A stretch of 22,526 bases of DNA, taken from positions 1 to 22,526 of the forward strand of contig CAPGBJ010000099.1 in the NCBI GenBank assembly GCA_948616425.1. The letters run 5' to 3'. The stretch comes from an uncultured Oscillospiraceae bacterium. GTDB lineage: Bacteria; Bacillota; Clostridia; Oscillospirales; Oscillospiraceae. Position numbers and translations under genes: made by a program. The notes beneath the pieces were generated by a model that saw only the letters and a program-made list of their open reading frames with translations, ran no database searches and had not been told where the DNA came from. This document shows, piece by piece, positions 15,025-22,336 of this stretch (positions within the stretch are counted from its first letter, which is position 1; each line of letters opens with the position of its first letter).

Positions 15025-16683
15025 TCAGAACAGTTCGTCATACAGTTCGGCAGGGAGGCGGTTGACAAACATCTGCTCCACGTCAGTCATCCAAGTCTGG
15101 GCGTTTGCCTCCAAGTTCACCACCAGCCCCATCAGCTCCACGCCATTCATCTCACCAATCAGCTTGGGCGCGGCAGCGGACAGATCCACCCCCTGGCAGG
15201 GGCCCATATAGTAGTCCATCCCCAGAGAAAACAGCTCCAGCCCCATGACCTGAAACGACATCTCCTCCAGATGGACCTCCATAGAGTCCTTGCCGGCTGT
15301 GAGCTGTCCCCGCATCTCCAGCGAACCTGCACTGTCCAGGCCGATGTCCCACTGGAGATTGTCGCTCCCCTTCTTGGGGTCATAGAGGAAGTCAGAGGTA
15401 ACTCTTCCTACACTGACGCCGCCTGAGCGCAGGCGAATGGTCGTCTTGTCTGTAAAGGAGCCGCCCTTTCCTCCGTGGTCGCCACTGGAGGTGATCTGGA
15501 CCTGGTTGCCATCTACGGAGAGCTCCAGACTCAGGTCGTCCACATACTCCGTGCCGCCGCCCAAGTACAGCGCAGCCTCTACGTCAGTGCCCCGAATCCG
15601 CTCATCATAACTCACTGCGCAGATCAACCCCTCACTGACATAGACGCTCAGCCGCACATCGCCCAGAACGTCTACAGCGTCTTTCAGGCTGTCGGCCAAT
15701 TCGCCGTAGAGGTCCACGTCCTCCATCTGCTCCATCACTGTATCAATGTCCCTCTGAGACATGCCGGTGGCCTCCAGCATCTCCCGGTAGAGCTCCACAT
15801 AGTTGACAGCAGAGATGGCATCCGCCATGCCGTCCACATAGTTCTTCATCGCCTTTTTGGGAATCACCACCCGGAACGCCTGTGCATTTACACTGGTACC
15901 GTTGATATCAAGGGCTTTTTTGCCCGCCTTTTCTACCCGCACCGCCTCCCAGAAGTCTCGGTTGGCCTCTTTGATGGCCTGTTCCATCTCCTTGGCCCGG
16001 CTCTCCGGAGCAGCACTGTCCACCAGATCAAACAGGTTGAAGCTGATGTCTTCTATGTCCTCGGCGCCCAGGGCCTTCATATCGGCGCCCAGCGTCTCAG
16101 TATTCACACCATAGGCGGTGCCGCCGGTGAACTGAGGGGAAGAAAAATACATCTTATTGTCGTCTGCCAGCACCTCCAGCGAGACAATATCCTCATCTCC
16201 CCAGAAGGCGCCCAGTGCAAAGCCCATCTTTCGATCTTTCCTGTCCAGATCAGAGCTGAAACGCACACCCAGCCCGTTGAAGGCGGACACATCATAGCCC
16301 ACCAGGGCGCTGTTAATATCCCGCAGTTCCATGGAGAAACGCTCGCTGACAGAGCGCCTCTCCGTCAGTTCGTTCAGATCAGGCAGTCCCATGCTGTCGC
16401 TGGCCGCCTCATAGGCGGCGACAGTCTTGGCCACCGCCCTCCCCAACTGGCCCTTGGGGTCGGAGAACAGGTTGCCCGCCACCACGGCCACCAGAGCAAC
16501 TACCGCCACAGCTGCCACAATCCCGCCGATGAGCAGCCCCTTTTTCCCTCTGCCCATCCCGGGTACAGGTCCCTCCGGGCCAGCATAGCTGGAGGGCTGG
16601 CCTTCTGCCCCGCTCACTGTGCCGCAGTGGGGGCAGAACTTGGCGTCGTCCCGAATCTCGTTGCCGCAATTTCTACAGATCAT
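15025..16683 (-). CDS. Zinc-ribbon, single-span membrane protein with large extracellular domain (TcaA-like layout)
   Basis: A 552-residue protein. An N-terminal zinc ribbon has Cys3, Cys6, Cys17 and Cys20 (CRNCGNEI, then FCPHCG). A short Gly/Pro linker leads to one membrane span (about 49-70, GLLIGGIVAAVAVVALVAVV) after a GRGKK positive patch, so the ribbon is cytoplasmic. Residues 75-552 are outside, polar and acidic, with mixed alpha/beta character and no recognised domain. This layout resembles TcaA/YvbJ-type proteins, known in staphylococci from glycopeptide response, but similarity is only of arrangement. It sits between the ABC ATPase and the two permeases, so it may be a substrate-sensing or accessory subunit. 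The start at 16683 is chosen because GGGAGG lies 9 nt upstream; the ATG three codons earlier overlaps that site. Confidence 0.8.
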   Translation of the reverse strand: MICRNCGNEIRDDAKFCPHCGTVSGAEGQPSSYAGPEGPVPGMGRGKKGLLIGGIVAAVAVVALVAVVAGNLFSDPKGQLGRAVAKTVAAYEAASDSMGLPDLNELTERRSVSERFSMELRDINSALVGYDVSAFNGLGVRFSSDLDRKDRKMGFALGAFWGDEDIVSLEVLADDNKMYFSSPQFTGGTAYGVNTETLGADMKALGAEDIEDISFNLFDLVDSAAPESRAKEMEQAIKEANRDFWEAVRVEKAGKKALDINGTSVNAQAFRVVIPKKAMKNYVDGMADAISAVNYVELYREMLEATGMSQRDIDTVMEQMEDVDLYGELADSLKDAVDVLGDVRLSVYVSEGLICAVSYDERIRGTDVEAALYLGGGTEYVDDLSLELSVDGNQVQITSSGDHGGKGGSFTDKTTIRLRSGGVSVGRVTSDFLYDPKKGSDNLQWDIGLDSAGSLEMRGQLTAGKDSMEVHLEEMSFQVMGLELFSLGMDYYMGPCQGVDLSAAAPKLIGEMNGVELMGLVVNLEANAQTWMTDVEQMFVNRLPAELYDELF

Positions 16684-16713
16684 TGCAATCATCCTCCCAT
16701 TTCTGAATCGATG

Positions 16714-16732
16714 GCCCACCCTCTGGGCGGGC
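16714..16732 (-). promoter_or_regulatory. Intercistronic hairpin in the ABC operon
   Basis: In the 70-nt gap between the ATPase and zinc-ribbon genes, the minus strand has GCCCGCCC and GGGTGGGC with loop AGA, eight pairs including one G-U. There is no T run, so it is likelier an mRNA-stability or processing element than a terminator. It could let the ATPase and the downstream genes be expressed at different levels. Confidence 0.35.
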
Positions 16733-16753
16733 CTCACACACATGGATACGGGG

Positions 16754-17413
16754 TCACTGGGGCTCCGCCTCCCCCGGCAGGTCATATCCAGGCAACAGCT
16801 TCCCTTCCCTCAGCCGTAGTACCGCGCCGCACAGTCGGTCCAGTTCTGCGCGATGGTGGCTGCACCACACCAGGCTGCCGCCCTCCGCTACAAAAGCCTC
16901 CAGCCAGTTCAGCAGTCGGGGGACATAGTCCTGGTCCAGACCGGCAGTGGCCTCATCCATCAACAGAATGTTAGGCCGGGCCAGCAGCCCCATGGCGATG
17001 CTCACCCGCTGGGCCATCCCCCCTGACAGCGCCCGGATAGGCTTTTTTAAAAGGGGGCCCAGTCCCATCAGATCCAGAATATCTTCAGGCAGGGCGCCCG
17101 ACAGTCCGCAGGCCCTCTGCCACAGCACCAGCTGCTGCTTTACACTCAGCTCTCGGGCCAGCTCTGCCGACTGGGGGACGTAGCCCAGCTCTACACGCAG
17201 AAACTGCCGGTCGCCCAGGACGCTCCGCCCATTCCAGAGCACATCCCCGCCGTCCGGCCCCTCAACCTGGGCAATCAGCCGCAGCAGAGTGGATTTGCCC
17301 GAGCCGTTGCTCCCGGCCAGTCCCAGGCACTGCCCCGGGGGCAGGGCAAAGCTGACAGGGGAGAGTACTTGCCGCCCGCTGTAGTTCTTGCACAGCTGAC
17401 GCACCTCCAGCAT
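16754..17413 (-). CDS. ABC transporter ATP-binding protein
   Basis: A 219-residue ABC ATPase, compact but complete. Walker A is GSNGSGKST (34-42), the Q-loop glutamine is Gln81 (YVPQSAE), the signature is LSGGM (129-133), Walker B is ILLMDE (149-154) followed by GLD (158-160), and the switch histidine is His186 or His187 (CSHHRAE). It resembles the short ATPases of CcmA/YhaQ-type ABC-2 exporters. The start at 17413 follows GAGGGGGAGA; the open frame upstream of it has no such site. First gene of an operon with the zinc-ribbon protein and two permeases, all on the minus strand. Role: powers export of an unknown substrate. Confidence 0.92.
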   Translation of the reverse strand: MLEVRQLCKNYSGRQVLSPVSFALPPGQCLGLAGSNGSGKSTLLRLIAQVEGPDGGDVLWNGRSVLGDRQFLRVELGYVPQSAELARELSVKQQLVLWQRACGLSGALPEDILDLMGLGPLLKKPIRALSGGMAQRVSIAMGLLARPNILLMDEATAGLDQDYVPRLLNWLEAFVAEGGSLVWCSHHRAELDRLCGAVLRLREGKLLPGYDLPGEAEPQ

Positions 17414-17441
17414 AACGTCTCCCCCTCTTACTTTTTTTAAT

Positions 17442-17470
17442 AGTATCGCATACTTCCCATCAAAAATCAA
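17442..17470 (-). promoter_or_regulatory. Promoter of the minus-strand ABC operon
   Basis: On the minus strand TTGATT (17470-17465), 17-nt spacer, GATACT (17447-17442), preceded by TGC so that it also counts as an extended -10. Transcript start near 17436 gives a short leader of about 20 nt carrying the ribosome binding site. Confidence 0.55.
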
Positions 17471-17596
17471 GGGCCAGATGGATGCGGCAGACCGCCTCCG
17501 CGCCGCCGAATGGCAAGGGCTCCTCCGGCACCTGCTGTTGTCCCAAAAGCCGGGCTGTCCCCTGTCCATCGACGTCCCCCTTCCAATGAAAGGAAA

Positions 17597-17638
17597 CTTT
17601 AAAGATTCCTTAAGGAAATCCTCATCGTTCCTTTAAAG
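17597..17638 (+). promoter_or_regulatory. Phased repeats upstream of the BceAB-type operon
   Basis: CTTTAAAG occurs at 17597-17604 and 17631-17638, and the perfect 12-bp palindrome TTCCTTAAGGAA at 17606-17617. Read as direct repeats, TTAAAG (17599), TTAAGG (17610) and TTAAAG (17633) are spaced 11 and 23 bp, all on one helix face. This fits an OmpR-family response regulator, which is what controls Bce-type transporters elsewhere; no regulator gene is in the window. The rest of 17471-17590 shows nothing further. Confidence 0.45.
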
Positions 17639-17655
17639 CATTTTGCCAAACTGTA

Positions 17656-17664
17656 TGGTATGAT
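17656..17664 (+). promoter_or_regulatory. Extended -10 promoter of the small peptide/BceAB operon
   Basis: TGGTATGAT is an extended -10 (TGn plus TATGAT). No good -35 is present at 17 nt, which fits an activator-dependent promoter using the repeats 18 nt upstream. Expected start is near 17671. Confidence 0.45.
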
Positions 17665-17697
17665 CTAATACAGTTAAGAGAAGGGAGCCGATGTGCT

Positions 17698-17850
17698 GTG
17701 ACTCAGAAAATCAAAACCGGGCTGTGTGTGCTGGCCCTGCTGCTGGCGATACTGGCGGCCTATGTACAGGAGATGACCTTTCAACAGACTGCCGCCGTAA
17801 GGGTGGCGGTGCAGCCCGCCGCCCCCTTTGCGGCTATACAGATCAAATAA
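17698..17850 (+). CDS. Small single-span membrane peptide, 50 residues
   Basis: A short open frame starting with GTG: MTQKIKTGLCVLALLLAILA, then AYVQEMTFQQ, TAAVRVAVQP and AAPFAAIQIK. Positive residues (Lys4, Lys6) precede one hydrophobic segment (about 8-23), and about 27 mostly polar or small residues follow, giving an N-in membrane anchor or an uncleaved signal. AAGGGAG lies 10 nt upstream of the GTG. It stops 27 nt before the ABC ATPase and shares its promoter. An ATG at 17691 is in another frame and too close to the ribosome binding site. No family is recognised. It could be a regulator or accessory subunit of the transporter, or its peptide substrate. Coding potential is supported by position and membrane-like design only. 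Confidence 0.55.
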   Translation: MTQKIKTGLCVLALLLAILAAYVQEMTFQQTAAVRVAVQPAAPFAAIQIK

Positions 17851-17877
17851 TGAGACAACGATAAAAGGAGAATCACT

Positions 17878-18645
17878 ATGGCAAATATTTTGGAAGTAAC
17901 CGACCTGAAACGGGTCTACGGCAAGGGCGGGTCGCTGACCCGGGCGCTGGACGGCGTATCCATGTCTCTGGAGGCCGGCGAGTTCGTGGGAGTGATGGGT
18001 CCATCTGGGTCGGGCAAGACCACCTTGCTCAACTGTGTATCCACCATCGACCGGCCCACCTCCGGCTCCATCGTAATCGACGGGAAGGAGCTTACCCGCC
18101 TGCGGGGCCGGGAGCTGGCCAAGTTCCGCCGGGAGCGGCTGGGATTCATCTTTCAGGACTGCAACCTCCTAGATACCCTGACAGCCTATGAGAACATTGC
18201 CCTATCCCTGTCCATTGTGAGAGCTCCCGCCCAGAAGATTGACAAGCGGGTGCGGAGCATGGCGGAGTTTTTGGGCATTGCCGACTGTCTAAACAAGTAC
18301 CCCTACCAGATGTCTGGGGGCCAGCAGCAGCGGTGCGCCGCCGCCCGGGCCATGGTGACCCACCCGGCCCTGGTACTGGCGGATGAGCCCACTGGAGCCC
18401 TGGACTCCAAGGCGTCCTCCCTGCTGCTGGGTCGGTTGGAGGCCCTGAACCAGGAGTTGGGGACCACCATCCTCATGGTCACCCACGACGCCTTTACCGC
18501 CAGCTGCTGCCGTCGAGTGGTCTTCCTTCGAGACGGTCAGCTCTTCTTAGAGCTTCACCGGGGGAACGACAGTCGGAGGAGCTTTTTCCAAAAGATTATC
18601 CAGGTGGTGACCGAGATGGGGGGAGGCATGGCCGATGTTCTCTAA
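17878..18645 (+). CDS. ABC transporter ATP-binding protein, BceA/MacB-like
   Basis: A 255-residue ATPase of the class paired with FtsX-like permeases. Walker A is GPSGSGKT (41-48), the Q-loop glutamine is Gln93 (FIFQDCNLL), the signature is MSGGQ (145-149), Walker B is LVLADEPTGALD (165-176) and the switch histidine is His203. The FIFQ..NLLDTLTAYENI stretch is typical of BceA/LolD/MacB proteins. AAAAGGAG precedes the ATG. The gene overlaps the permease by 11 nt. In Firmicutes such pairs remove cell-wall-active peptides such as bacitracin or lantibiotics from their lipid targets; that role is inferred from family membership. Confidence 0.93.
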   Translation: MANILEVTDLKRVYGKGGSLTRALDGVSMSLEAGEFVGVMGPSGSGKTTLLNCVSTIDRPTSGSIVIDGKELTRLRGRELAKFRRERLGFIFQDCNLLDTLTAYENIALSLSIVRAPAQKIDKRVRSMAEFLGIADCLNKYPYQMSGGQQQRCAAARAMVTHPALVLADEPTGALDSKASSLLLGRLEALNQELGTTILMVTHDAFTASCCRRVVFLRDGQLFLELHRGNDSRRSFFQKIIQVVTEMGGGMADVL

Positions 18646-20503
18646 GCTGGCCCTGCGCAATGTACGCCGATCCTTTCGGGACTACGGGGTGTATTTTCTT
18701 ACCCTCACCTTCGGCGTGTGTCTGTTTTACACCTTTAACTCCTTGGACGGACAGGGGGCCATGGTCTACCTGGCCATGAACGGCAACCCCATTGTGGACT
18801 CCATCATCATTTTGATGGATGTGTTTTCCGTCTTTGTGGCGGTGGTGCTGGCCTGCCTCATTCTCTACGCCAACCGCTTTCTCCTGCGGCGGCGGAAGCG
18901 GGAACTGGGCACCTATCTGCTGCTGGGCCTGAGTCAGGGGCAGGTATCCAGGCTCCTGTTTTTAGAGACCGGCCTCATCGGAGTGGTCTCCCTGGCGGCC
19001 GGGTTGGCCCTGGGAGTGGCGGCCAGCTTTGGCATGTCCGCCCTCACCCTGTCCATGTTTGAGATCGACCTGTCCGGGATGCTGGCGGTAAACTTCTCCC
19101 CCCGGGCGGCGTGCAAGACAGCCCTCTACTTCGGCGGCATCTTCCTGCTGGTCATGGCCCTCAGCGGTGTGCAGGTGTCCAAGTCGAAGCTGATCGACCT
19201 GATTCACGGGGAGCGGAAGAACGAGATCTTAAAGCCCCGGCCCTTGGGGGTAGCTGTGTTTCAATTTTTGCTTGGGGTGATATGTCTGCTGGCCGCCTAC
19301 GCCATTTTACTCACCTTTGGCATGGCTATGGCCGTGGCGGTGCTGCCCATCTGCGTACCCATGCTCACTCTGGGCACGGTGGGCACCCTGCTGATCTTTC
19401 GGTCCCTGTCCGGGTTTGTCATGAAGTTTGTCCAGGGGCACCCGGGGCTGTATTTCCGAAACCTGAACGTATTCACTCTGCGGCAGTGGATCAGCAAGGT
19501 CCACACCACCTATCTGGCCCAGACGGTGGTGTGTATCCTCCTTCTGCTGGCCATTGGCATCACCGCCAGCTCTCTGGGCCTCAACTCCACCCTCACCGCC
19601 ATGACCGACCAGGACGCCCCCTTTGACATCACGGTGCAGAACCAATCCGGCGATGTGGAGCTGGTGAACTTTGACGCCGTCCTTCGGGCGGGGGGCTTCA
19701 ACCCCGACGAGAAGCTGGCCTGGAGCTATGACACCGTGTTCTACTACAACGATCCGGAAATTACCGGGATCGACCGTTTTTCCGGAGGCGGAGGGGTCAT
19801 CCGGGTATCCGATTACAACGCGCTGATCGTCCGCCAGGGCGAACCCGCTTACACTGGTACGCTGCCCGCCCTGATGTACGATGAGACATCAGGGGAGGGC
19901 CCCGCTCTGGCCACTGGAGGTCTCAGTCTCATCTGTATCGTTGTTCCTGACGATATGGTCCAGCAGCTGGAGCCCCGCCGGCAGGTCTGGTCTGCCGACT
20001 ACGCCGGGGACAGCAAGGAGGAGACAGAGATTCAACTCCTCCAGCTGGTCCAGCCCCTGAACCAGCGGCTGGCCATCCGGACAGGCAGCCGCCTGTCTAA
20101 CTACGGGGACATGATGGGCAACAAGTTCCTGGCCCTGTTCCTGGGGCTGTATCTGGGCTTTACCTTCTTGCTGGCCGCCGCCGCTGTGCTGGCCCTCCAG
20201 CAGCTGAGTCAGGGGGCGGACAACACCCGCCGGTACGCCGTCCTCCGCCGCCTGGGGGCCGAGGAGAGACAGGTAAAACGCTCCGCCACTCAACAGGTGG
20301 CCCTGGCGTTCCTCCTGCCGCTGGTCCTGGCCCTGGTTCACTCCGCTGTGGGCATGAAGGCCGCCAACGATATCATCTTCTCCGTAGGGAAGGTGGACAG
20401 CGCCGCCAGCTCCCTGGTCACAGCCGGAGTAATTCTGGTGGTCTACGGCGGCTACTTTCTGGCCACCTCCCTGGCCTGCCGGAGAATGGCAAAGAACGCG
20501 TGA
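18635..20503 (+). CDS. FtsX-like ABC permease, BceB-like
   Basis: A 622-residue permease with ten predicted spans (about 19-35, 57-78, 109-130, 161-180, 206-226, 230-255, 292-312, 498-521, 553-573, 594-613) and one large extracellular domain of about 185 residues (313-497) between spans 7 and 8. This is the hallmark of BceB-type permeases, whose extracellular domain binds peptide antibiotic-lipid targets and signals to a BceS-type kinase. The RNVRRSFRDYGVYFLTLTFG start is typical. GGGGGAGG is 8 nt before the ATG inside the ATPase gene. No two-component pair is adjacent, so any partner kinase would be elsewhere or signalling is lost. Confidence 0.9.
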   Translation: MFSKLALRNVRRSFRDYGVYFLTLTFGVCLFYTFNSLDGQGAMVYLAMNGNPIVDSIIILMDVFSVFVAVVLACLILYANRFLLRRRKRELGTYLLLGLSQGQVSRLLFLETGLIGVVSLAAGLALGVAASFGMSALTLSMFEIDLSGMLAVNFSPRAACKTALYFGGIFLLVMALSGVQVSKSKLIDLIHGERKNEILKPRPLGVAVFQFLLGVICLLAAYAILLTFGMAMAVAVLPICVPMLTLGTVGTLLIFRSLSGFVMKFVQGHPGLYFRNLNVFTLRQWISKVHTTYLAQTVVCILLLLAIGITASSLGLNSTLTAMTDQDAPFDITVQNQSGDVELVNFDAVLRAGGFNPDEKLAWSYDTVFYYNDPEITGIDRFSGGGGVIRVSDYNALIVRQGEPAYTGTLPALMYDETSGEGPALATGGLSLICIVVPDDMVQQLEPRRQVWSADYAGDSKEETEIQLLQLVQPLNQRLAIRTGSRLSNYGDMMGNKFLALFLGLYLGFTFLLAAAAVLALQQLSQGADNTRRYAVLRRLGAEERQVKRSATQQVALAFLLPLVLALVHSAVGMKAANDIIFSVGKVDSAASSLVTAGVILVVYGGYFLATSLACRRMAKNA

Positions 20504-20677
20504 CAAAACGCAATTTCAGCTTGCCAACGCTTTGAACATTCGGCGGAATCCATATTCCGGCCATGTATTTGGAACAAGCAGCATCCCGTTGAGCAGCTTG
20601 TGAAAACTGCGGATTTTTGCGATGTCAGCTTGGATGATCCGGCAGGCCCAGACGGGAGACGAAACAAGAACCCAAAG

Positions 20678-20710
20678 GGGGAATCGCTGAGCGATTCCCC
20701 TTTATATTTT
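20678..20710 (+). terminator. Terminator of the BceAB-type operon
   Basis: GGGGAATCGC (20678-20687) and GCGATTCCCC (20691-20700) form a perfect 10-bp stem with loop TGA, followed by TTTATATTTT. It ends the operon about 175 nt after the permease stop. Apart from a small CGGAAT/ATTCCG hairpin (20544-20559) the stretch 20504-20677 shows no gene. Confidence 0.85.
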
Positions 20711-20757
20711 GATGAAAATTTATCGGGACAGAGCGTTAAAAACCGTCAAAAAGCCGC

Positions 20758-20786
20758 TAGCCAGGGGGAGGAGGGATGGCTATAAT
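20758..20786 (+). promoter_or_regulatory. Promoter of the MATE gene
   Basis: TAGCCA (20758-20763), a 17-nt spacer and a perfect TATAAT (20781-20786). Start expected near 20793. Because this lies downstream of the ATG at 20776, it supports the later MATE start. Confidence 0.55.
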
Positions 20787-20820
20787 AGGTCGAAGATTTT
20801 CCAGCGAGGAGGGGACCTCT

Positions 20821-22236
20821 ATGACCAGAGATCTGACCGCCGGCAGCCCCATGCGGCTGATTATCGGCTTTGCCCTGCCCACCCTGTTCGGGATGCTGTT
20901 CCAGCAGCTGTACAACCTGGTGGACACCATGATTGTGGGAAAACTGCTGGGTTCCGCCGCCCTGGCGGCAGTGGGCTCCACCGGCTCCATCAATTTTTTT
21001 GTCATCGGCTTCTGTATGGGGATGTGCAGCGGCTTTGCCATTCCGGTGGCCCAGCGGATGGGGGCCAATGAACCTTCGAAAATGAGGCGCTACACGGCCA
21101 ATGCCGCCTATCTGTCGGTAATTTTCGCCCTCCTGCTCACCGTGGTCACCGGCCTGCTGTGCCGGCAGATCCTCACGCTGATGCTCACCCCGGCGGACAT
21201 CTTTGACGACGCCTATGCCTATATCTTCGTCATCTTTATGGGCATCCCCGCCACCTTTCTTTACAACCTGCTGGCCGGCGTCATCCGCTCCCTGGGAGAC
21301 AGCAAAACGCCGGTATATTTCCTGGCGCTGTCCTCCTGCCTGAACATCGCCCTGGACTTTATCCTGATTCTGGCCTTTCACACCGGAGTGGCGGGGGCGG
21401 CCATTGCTACGGTCACCTCCCAGGGGATATCGGGCGTGGCCTGTCTGCTCTATATGCGCAAGAAATACCCTATCCTGCATATGACCCGGGAGGAGCGGCG
21501 TCTCAATCTCCACGCCTGCCGGGTGCTGTGTGCCATGGGACTGCCCATGGGACTGCAATATTCCATCACCGCCATCGGCTCCATTGTGCTGCAATCCGCA
21601 GTCAACGCGCTGGGCAGCCTCTACGTGGCGGCAGTGGCAGCGGGGGCTAAGGTGTATCAGCTGCTGGCCTGTCCTTTTGACGCCATGGGCTCCACCATGG
21701 CCACCTACTGCGGCCAGAATGTGGGGGCCTGCAGGCTGGACCGGCTGGGCCAGGGCATCCGCGCCTGTACCCTGCTGGGCCTGGGCTACTCCATTCTGGG
21801 CCTGGGGGCCATGCTGGTCTTCGCCCCCCAGTGCTCCCTGTTATTTATGGACCCCAAAGAACTGGACGCCGCGCTGCTGATGGCGCTGACCACCCAATAT
21901 ATTGTCATTCAGTCCGCTTTCTTCTTCCCGCTGGCCCTGGTGAACATTGTTCGCTTCTCCATCCAGGGGATGGGGTTCAGCAGCTTTGCCATTCTGGCCG
22001 GGGTGCTGGAGATGGCCGCCCGCACCGGCGTAGGTTTGGCCTTGGTGCCCATGTTTGGCTACACCGCCGCCTGCTTTGCCTCACCCGCGGCCTGGGTGTG
22101 CGCCGACCTGTTCTTGATTCCCGCCAGCGCCTTCTGTATCTCCCGCCTGCGCAGACTCTACCCCAATGCCCCTGTCCAGGAGGCTCCAGTTCTCTCCTCC
22201 GCGCCGCTGCGGCCGGCCGCCCACCACTCCACCTGA
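20821..22236 (+). CDS. MATE family efflux transporter
   Basis: A 471-residue multidrug and toxic compound extrusion protein, usual family length, with about twelve spans in two six-span halves. Typical motifs are the first-helix segment FALPTLFGMLFQQLYNLVDTMI (spanning 17-38; a 22-residue family hallmark) with VGKLLGSAALAAVG following, and the ring of Asn/Asp near LNIALDFILI (174-183). The second half contains YSITAIGSIVLQ and FSIQGMG (379-385). It would export cationic drugs or metabolites using Na+ or H+ gradients; substrate unknown. The start at 20821 has GCGAGGAGGGG upstream; an ATG at 20776 lies before the promoter's start point. A Pro/Ala-rich tail (450-471) is probably disordered. Own promoter and terminator, so it is not part of the BceAB operon. 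Confidence 0.92.
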   Translation: MTRDLTAGSPMRLIIGFALPTLFGMLFQQLYNLVDTMIVGKLLGSAALAAVGSTGSINFFVIGFCMGMCSGFAIPVAQRMGANEPSKMRRYTANAAYLSVIFALLLTVVTGLLCRQILTLMLTPADIFDDAYAYIFVIFMGIPATFLYNLLAGVIRSLGDSKTPVYFLALSSCLNIALDFILILAFHTGVAGAAIATVTSQGISGVACLLYMRKKYPILHMTREERRLNLHACRVLCAMGLPMGLQYSITAIGSIVLQSAVNALGSLYVAAVAAGAKVYQLLACPFDAMGSTMATYCGQNVGACRLDRLGQGIRACTLLGLGYSILGLGAMLVFAPQCSLLFMDPKELDAALLMALTTQYIVIQSAFFFPLALVNIVRFSIQGMGFSSFAILAGVLEMAARTGVGLALVPMFGYTAACFASPAAWVCADLFLIPASAFCISRLRRLYPNAPVQEAPVLSSAPLRPAAHHST

Positions 22237-22302
22237 GAGGGCGACCGCCCCTCTGGAGGCCATGGCAGTCCTCCCTGTTCCGCCTCTTCAGCCATCCTGT
22301 CC

Positions 22303-22333
22303 AAGCCCGGCGTGGTACCCACTCCGGGCTTTT
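22303..22333 (+). terminator. Terminator of the MATE gene
   Basis: AAGCCCGG (22303-22310) pairs with CCGGGCTT (22324-22331); after one C-T mismatch GTGG pairs with CCAC with loop TAC. The tail is TTTTC. A small GC hairpin lies just after the stop codon (22239-22256). The rest of the gap holds nothing recognised. Confidence 0.75.
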
Positions 22334-22336
22334 CTA

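Noticed and set aside
14413..15426. A 337-codon plus-strand open frame opposite the first permease
   Set aside because: It spans the boundary of two minus-strand genes and has low-complexity His/Gln/Leu content without motifs.
15475..16974. A 499-codon plus-strand open frame opposite the zinc-ribbon and ATPase genes
   Set aside because: His/Leu/Gln-rich shadow crossing two clear minus-strand genes, with no domain; the zinc ribbon and Walker motifs are on the minus strand.
20452..20667. 71-codon minus-strand open frame over the end of the BceB-like permease
   Set aside because: Overlaps the permease 3' end, has no ribosome binding site or recognisable domain.
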